Assembly: GCF_002006345.1 (NCBI RefSeq)
Contig: NZ_LZZM01000105.1
Span: forward strand, 20,989-84,988
Reading direction: 5' to 3'
Source of the DNA: Clostridium puniceum
Lineage (GTDB): Bacteria; Bacillota; Clostridia; Clostridiales; Clostridiaceae
Length of the DNA stretch: 64,000 nucleotides
A model generated the notes under the pieces. It saw only the letters and a list, made by a program, of their open reading frames with translations, was not told the origin of the DNA and made no database searches. The position numbers and the translations under genes are program-made. Numbering within the stretch: position 1 is the first letter of the stretch; every line of letters begins with the position of its first letter. Shown here one piece after another: positions 60,744-64,000 of this stretch.

Positions 60744-62237
60744 ATGGAGAAATTAAAAATTTCAGATAATCAAAGATATTTTACATATCAAGATGGCAGA
60801 CCGTTTATATGGTTAGCTGACACTGACTGGACGCTAGCACAGAGAGTAAAATGGGATGATGTAGAATATCTAATGCAGAAAAGAAAATCACAGGGATTTA
60901 CAGTACTTCAAATTGTAGCACTTGACCCAGAACAAGATAAAGAAATGAGGAATCCAGCAGGTGAAAAGGCCCTATTAAACAATGATTTAAATACACCGAA
61001 TGAAAGATATTTTGAATACTTAGATTGGATACTAGATAAGGCAGAAGAATATGGATTTTACGTGCTGTTGCTACCAGTATGGGGAGAACTTGTTGTAGGT
61101 CATAATTGGATGGGCCAATTTTCTGAAAAAATAGTTACCGAAAAAAATTCTTATGAATATGGAAGATGGATTGGTAGCCGCTATAAAGATAGAACAAATA
61201 TAATTTGGTGTTTAGGTGGTGATAGAATGCCTATTCATCTTGGTGTAGATTATAAAAATATTTGGAGAAAAATGGCGGAAGGTGTTGCTAAAGGAGTACT
61301 GGGAAGGGAAATTAAATATAATGAAAAAGATTCGGATTGGAAAAAACTTTTAATTACTTACCATGCATGCCATGAGGCAGAGACTGGTGAGTGTTCTACA
61401 ATGTCTTACTGGACAGATAATGAGGCATGGATATCATTTATAATGATCCAATCTGGACATGGTTTAACACCAAAAAATTATGAATTAGTTAAAAAAGATT
61501 ATGATAGAGAAAATATTATGCCGGTTTTTGATGGAGAGCCAGCTTATGAGCAAATGCCAACAGTATGGCCAGCAACTCCAGATGATTTTCATGGAGCATG
61601 GATAGTAAGAAAACGTGCATACTGGAGTCTGTTTGCAGGTTCTTTCGGTCATACCTATGGTCATGGATCTGTGTGGTGTATGATTTCTGATAAGGAAAAA
61701 GATAGTTTTAGAAAATACTCTTGGTTCGAAGCGTTAGACCAACCTGGTGCATGGCAAATAAAAGTACTGCGTGATTTTTTAGAATCAAGAGATTTAAGTA
61801 AGTGTGTACCTTGCCAAGAAATGTTGATAGAACAAAGTAAAAAGTCAAAATATATTTTAGATGAACATGTACAGTGCTGTGTAGAATCAAATGGAGAATT
61901 TGCATGTGTTTACTTTCCTTCAGGCGGAGAAGAAACGATAAATATAAACAGATTAAAAAAAGATAATTTACAGATGTGGTGGTTTAATCCTAGAGATGGA
62001 AGATGCTATTCGCAAGAAAATATTATTTCTAATGAAGCTATAAATTTGACAAAGACGTTGATGAAAGATTCCGAAAATATCAATTTAAAAATAGTAACAC
62101 CAACTTGTGGAAATGACCAAGATTGGGTGTGCATAATAGAAAATAAGAATTCTAGCCAAATAATACCTGGCAACGCACAAATTTATGGAGAAATGCCAGT
62201 ACCAGCAGAAGTTAAGAAAGTTTTTCCAGCATGGTAG
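60744..62237 (+). CDS. DUF4038/GH140-like glycosidase 1 (apiosidase type)
   Basis: A 497-residue protein; ATG 60744 has AAGAAGGGA upstream (an ATG at 60732 is too close to it). The start RYFTYQDGRPFIWLADTDWT and VEYLMQKRKSQGFTVLQIVA are typical of DUF4038/GH140, the family of the RG-II apiosidase. Other motifs are YGFYVLLLPVWGE, NIIWCLGGDRMP, MPVFDGEPAYEQMP (catalytic-type Glu) and AYWSLFAGSFGHTYGHGSVW. There is no signal peptide, so it acts on imported apiosides. It is followed by a second, weakly similar copy. Confidence 0.85.
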   Translation: MEKLKISDNQRYFTYQDGRPFIWLADTDWTLAQRVKWDDVEYLMQKRKSQGFTVLQIVALDPEQDKEMRNPAGEKALLNNDLNTPNERYFEYLDWILDKAEEYGFYVLLLPVWGELVVGHNWMGQFSEKIVTEKNSYEYGRWIGSRYKDRTNIIWCLGGDRMPIHLGVDYKNIWRKMAEGVAKGVLGREIKYNEKDSDWKKLLITYHACHEAETGECSTMSYWTDNEAWISFIMIQSGHGLTPKNYELVKKDYDRENIMPVFDGEPAYEQMPTVWPATPDDFHGAWIVRKRAYWSLFAGSFGHTYGHGSVWCMISDKEKDSFRKYSWFEALDQPGAWQIKVLRDFLESRDLSKCVPCQEMLIEQSKKSKYILDEHVQCCVESNGEFACVYFPSGGEETININRLKKDNLQMWWFNPRDGRCYSQENIISNEAINLTKTLMKDSENINLKIVTPTCGNDQDWVCIIENKNSSQIIPGNAQIYGEMPVPAEVKKVFPAW

Positions 62238-62497
62238 AGTGTAATTTGGAATAAAAATAAGTGTAATAGTTATTTTATATTTGATTCAATGGTAGGACTA
62301 AAGTATAAAGAGTAACATTATTTATTAGTATATATAAAAATGCAGCTATAAGTGAAAAGGTGAGTAATTTATTTGCTGTAGTATGAAATGATAAACTATG
62401 TATAATAATATTATAATGTAATTTATCATTTTTGTTATATATTTTTTCTTTGTTTCAATTGAGAGTTATAAAAGAATAAAAGTTTGAGGTGAAAGAT

Positions 62498-63784
62498 ATG
62501 TCACAAATTATAGTTGAAAAAAATAGCCGTACATTTAAAAAAGATGGTAAACACTTTTTTTATCTAGCAGATACTTGCTGGAGCGCATTTACTAACATAA
62601 CTTTAGAAGAATGGGAATATTATTTAAATTTGAGAAAGTATCAAGGGTTTAATGTGATTCAAATAAATATTCTTCCTCAATGGGATGCAAGTGAAACCGA
62701 TTTAAACTTTTATCCTTTACCATATAATGATGAAAGGATGAAAACATTTGAATTTACTGAATTCAATCAAGAATATTTTAATCGTGCAAGGAATATGTGC
62801 AAAATGGCTAAAGAAAAAGGTTTTGAATTAGCTCTTGTTGTGCTATGGTGCAATTATGTTCCTAATACTTGGGCAAGTAAGATGTTTAATAATAATATTA
62901 TGCCTTATGATTTTATAGAAAAATATATTGGAAAAGTGCATGAAACTTTTTCTGATTTAAATCCTCTTTATATAATTAGTGGTGATACAGATTTTGATAC
63001 CAAAGATACAAAAAAATATTATTTAAAAGCGTCAGAGGAATTAAGAAGATTGGCACCTGATTTATTGCAAACATTACACATAAAAGGAAGATTAGATGTA
63101 ATTCCAGAAGAATTTATTAATATTATTGATTTTTATATGTATCAATCTGGACATAATGCAGAGAATCTAGCCATGCCATACTTACTTGCTCAAAGCTTTT
63201 ATAAAAAATATCCTGCTAAGCCTATAATTAATTCAGAGCCGTGTTATGAGCAAATGGGATATAGTAGAAAAATGTATGGAAGATTCTATCAATTTGATGT
63301 GAGAAGAGCAGCTTGGATGAGCTTACTTTCAGGGTCGTGTGCAGGAGTGACATATGGAGCACATGGAATTTATAGTTGGCATAAGATTGGAAAAACATTT
63401 GGGTCAGGACTTGGAGAAGGTTTTGACAGCCCAAATCCTTGGAATGATGCTATTAAGTATCCTGGTGCATGGGATTACGGATATATAAAATACCTGTTAG
63501 AATTGTATGAAGTTTGCGAATTACTTCCAATGAATAAGATTATTAATTCAACTGATGAAATTAGAATGGCAGCTACTAAAGAGGAAGATAAAATTTTAAT
63601 TTATGTTCCAGTAAATACAAATGTGAAAATAGATAAAGATTTATCACATTATGATATTAAAATTATTGACTTAATAAATAAAAATATATGTATTCCAAAT
63701 GTAAAAATAGTTAATGGGCAAACAATGATTTATATGCATAACTTTGAGCAGGATGCTATAATTTTTATTAAAATTATTAAGTAA
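62498..63784 (+). CDS. DUF4038/GH140-like glycosidase 2
   Basis: A 428-residue protein; ATG 62498 has TGAGGTGAAAG upstream. Same family as the previous gene: SRTFKKDGKHFFYLADTCWS, NLRKYQGFNVIQINILPQWD, LNPLYIISGDTDFD, KPIINSEPCYEQMG and AAWMSLLSGSCAGVTYGAHG. It lacks part of the C-terminal domain and is about 70 residues shorter. It also has no signal peptide. Two divergent apiosidase-like enzymes suggest two apioside linkages or aglycones. Transport genes may lie beyond the right edge. Confidence 0.82.
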   Translation: MSQIIVEKNSRTFKKDGKHFFYLADTCWSAFTNITLEEWEYYLNLRKYQGFNVIQINILPQWDASETDLNFYPLPYNDERMKTFEFTEFNQEYFNRARNMCKMAKEKGFELALVVLWCNYVPNTWASKMFNNNIMPYDFIEKYIGKVHETFSDLNPLYIISGDTDFDTKDTKKYYLKASEELRRLAPDLLQTLHIKGRLDVIPEEFINIIDFYMYQSGHNAENLAMPYLLAQSFYKKYPAKPIINSEPCYEQMGYSRKMYGRFYQFDVRRAAWMSLLSGSCAGVTYGAHGIYSWHKIGKTFGSGLGEGFDSPNPWNDAIKYPGAWDYGYIKYLLELYEVCELLPMNKIINSTDEIRMAATKEEDKILIYVPVNTNVKIDKDLSHYDIKIIDLINKNICIPNVKIVNGQTMIYMHNFEQDAIIFIKIIK

Positions 63785-63929
63785 GTGAATAATAATAATG
63801 TTCTATGCTTGTTTATAAATATTTTAATAAATATTTAGTGATAATATTTTAATTTTAGTAATAATAGTTTATACTATAATAGTGCATTTTTACTTGAATA
63901 ATTTTACAGTTGAATAAAAAAACAGATTT

Positions 63930-64000
63930 TTAGGCTATTTTTAATGACTCAAAAATTTCTTCGATCGGCGTACCGCTTGCGGCAGCATTGTAAATATATA
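63930..64000 (-). CDS. Possible 3' end of a minus-strand gene (partial)
   Basis: On the minus strand a frame runs in from the right edge and ends at TAA 63932-63930, encoding NAAASGTPIEEIFESLKIA as its last residues. The stretch 63961-63992 is clearly richer in G+C than the surrounding intergenic DNA. No family can be called from 23 residues. The DNA between 63785 and 63929 holds nothing recognised. Confidence 0.3.
   Translation of the reverse strand, partial: YIYNAAASGTPIEEIFESLKIA

Noticed and set aside
1..64000. CRISPR arrays, tRNA or rRNA genes, intact prophage
   Set aside because: No regularly spaced repeats, no cloverleaf-type GC-rich blocks, and no phage structural or integrase genes were seen.

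Overview
The window is AT-rich DNA with strong AGGAGG-type ribosome binding sites, short operons and many hairpin-plus-T-run terminators. It looks like a solventogenic Clostridium sensu stricto of the C. beijerinckii group. The best single marker is a secondary alcohol dehydrogenase at 10533-11591 that reads almost like the known C. beijerinckii enzyme. No rRNA, tRNA, CRISPR array or intact insertion sequence was seen; mobile-element traces are limited to a decayed ISL3-type transposase fragment.

Layout, left half. 1-9.6 kb: nitroreductase end, two small enzymes, a two-component system, two membrane proteases (one with lost metal ligands), a solo sugar-binding protein and Tex. 9.7-11.9 kb: a small paralogue protein, the alcohol dehydrogenase and a transposase remnant. 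12-18.9 kb: an amino-acid ABC transporter flanked by two ATC-hydrolase-like proteins and two ProC-like reductases. The transporter is preceded by a strong sigma-A promoter and a 30-codon, four-cysteine leader ORF, which suggests cysteine-responsive control of uptake and salvage of a cyclic (sulfur) amino acid. 19-23 kb: AraC regulator, a second copy of the small paralogue, and a chemoreceptor.

Centre. 23.2-37.1 kb is a catabolic island: butyrate kinase, a two-subunit CoA-transferase, cupin, SDR reductase, cyclase-family metallohydrolase, a sigma-54 activator, LysR, a phloretin/diacetylphloroglucinol-hydrolase-like protein, an iron-sulfur Old Yellow Enzyme and a TSUP transporter. Three perfect -24/-12 sigma-54 promoters each have an ATAC-N6-GTAT dyad upstream, tying the island into one regulon. 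I infer anaerobic degradation of flavonoids/acylphloroglucinols via phloroglucinol to acetoacetyl-CoA/butyrate.

Right half. 37.4-42 kb: a PRD regulator, two Gfo/Idh/MocA oxidoreductases and a divergent RpiA. 42.1-44.7 kb: a DXS-like enzyme lacking the residues that bind the glyceraldehyde-3-phosphate phosphate, divergent from a MerR regulator, with a textbook 19-bp-spacer MerR promoter between them. 44.7-52.5 kb: miscellaneous accessory genes, including a second two-component system and a secreted tandem-repeat protein. 53-63.8 kb: split transketolase, FGGY kinase, transaldolase, full transketolase, a fucose/arabinose-isomerase-family enzyme and two DUF4038/GH140-like (apiosidase-type) proteins. 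This fits a D-apiose route: apioside hydrolysis, isomerisation to apulose, phosphorylation, transketolase cleavage and pentose-phosphate processing. Apiose commonly decorates plant flavonoids, so the two islands may serve one plant-derived diet. All function calls come from reading the sequence and recalled family knowledge; no database search was possible.
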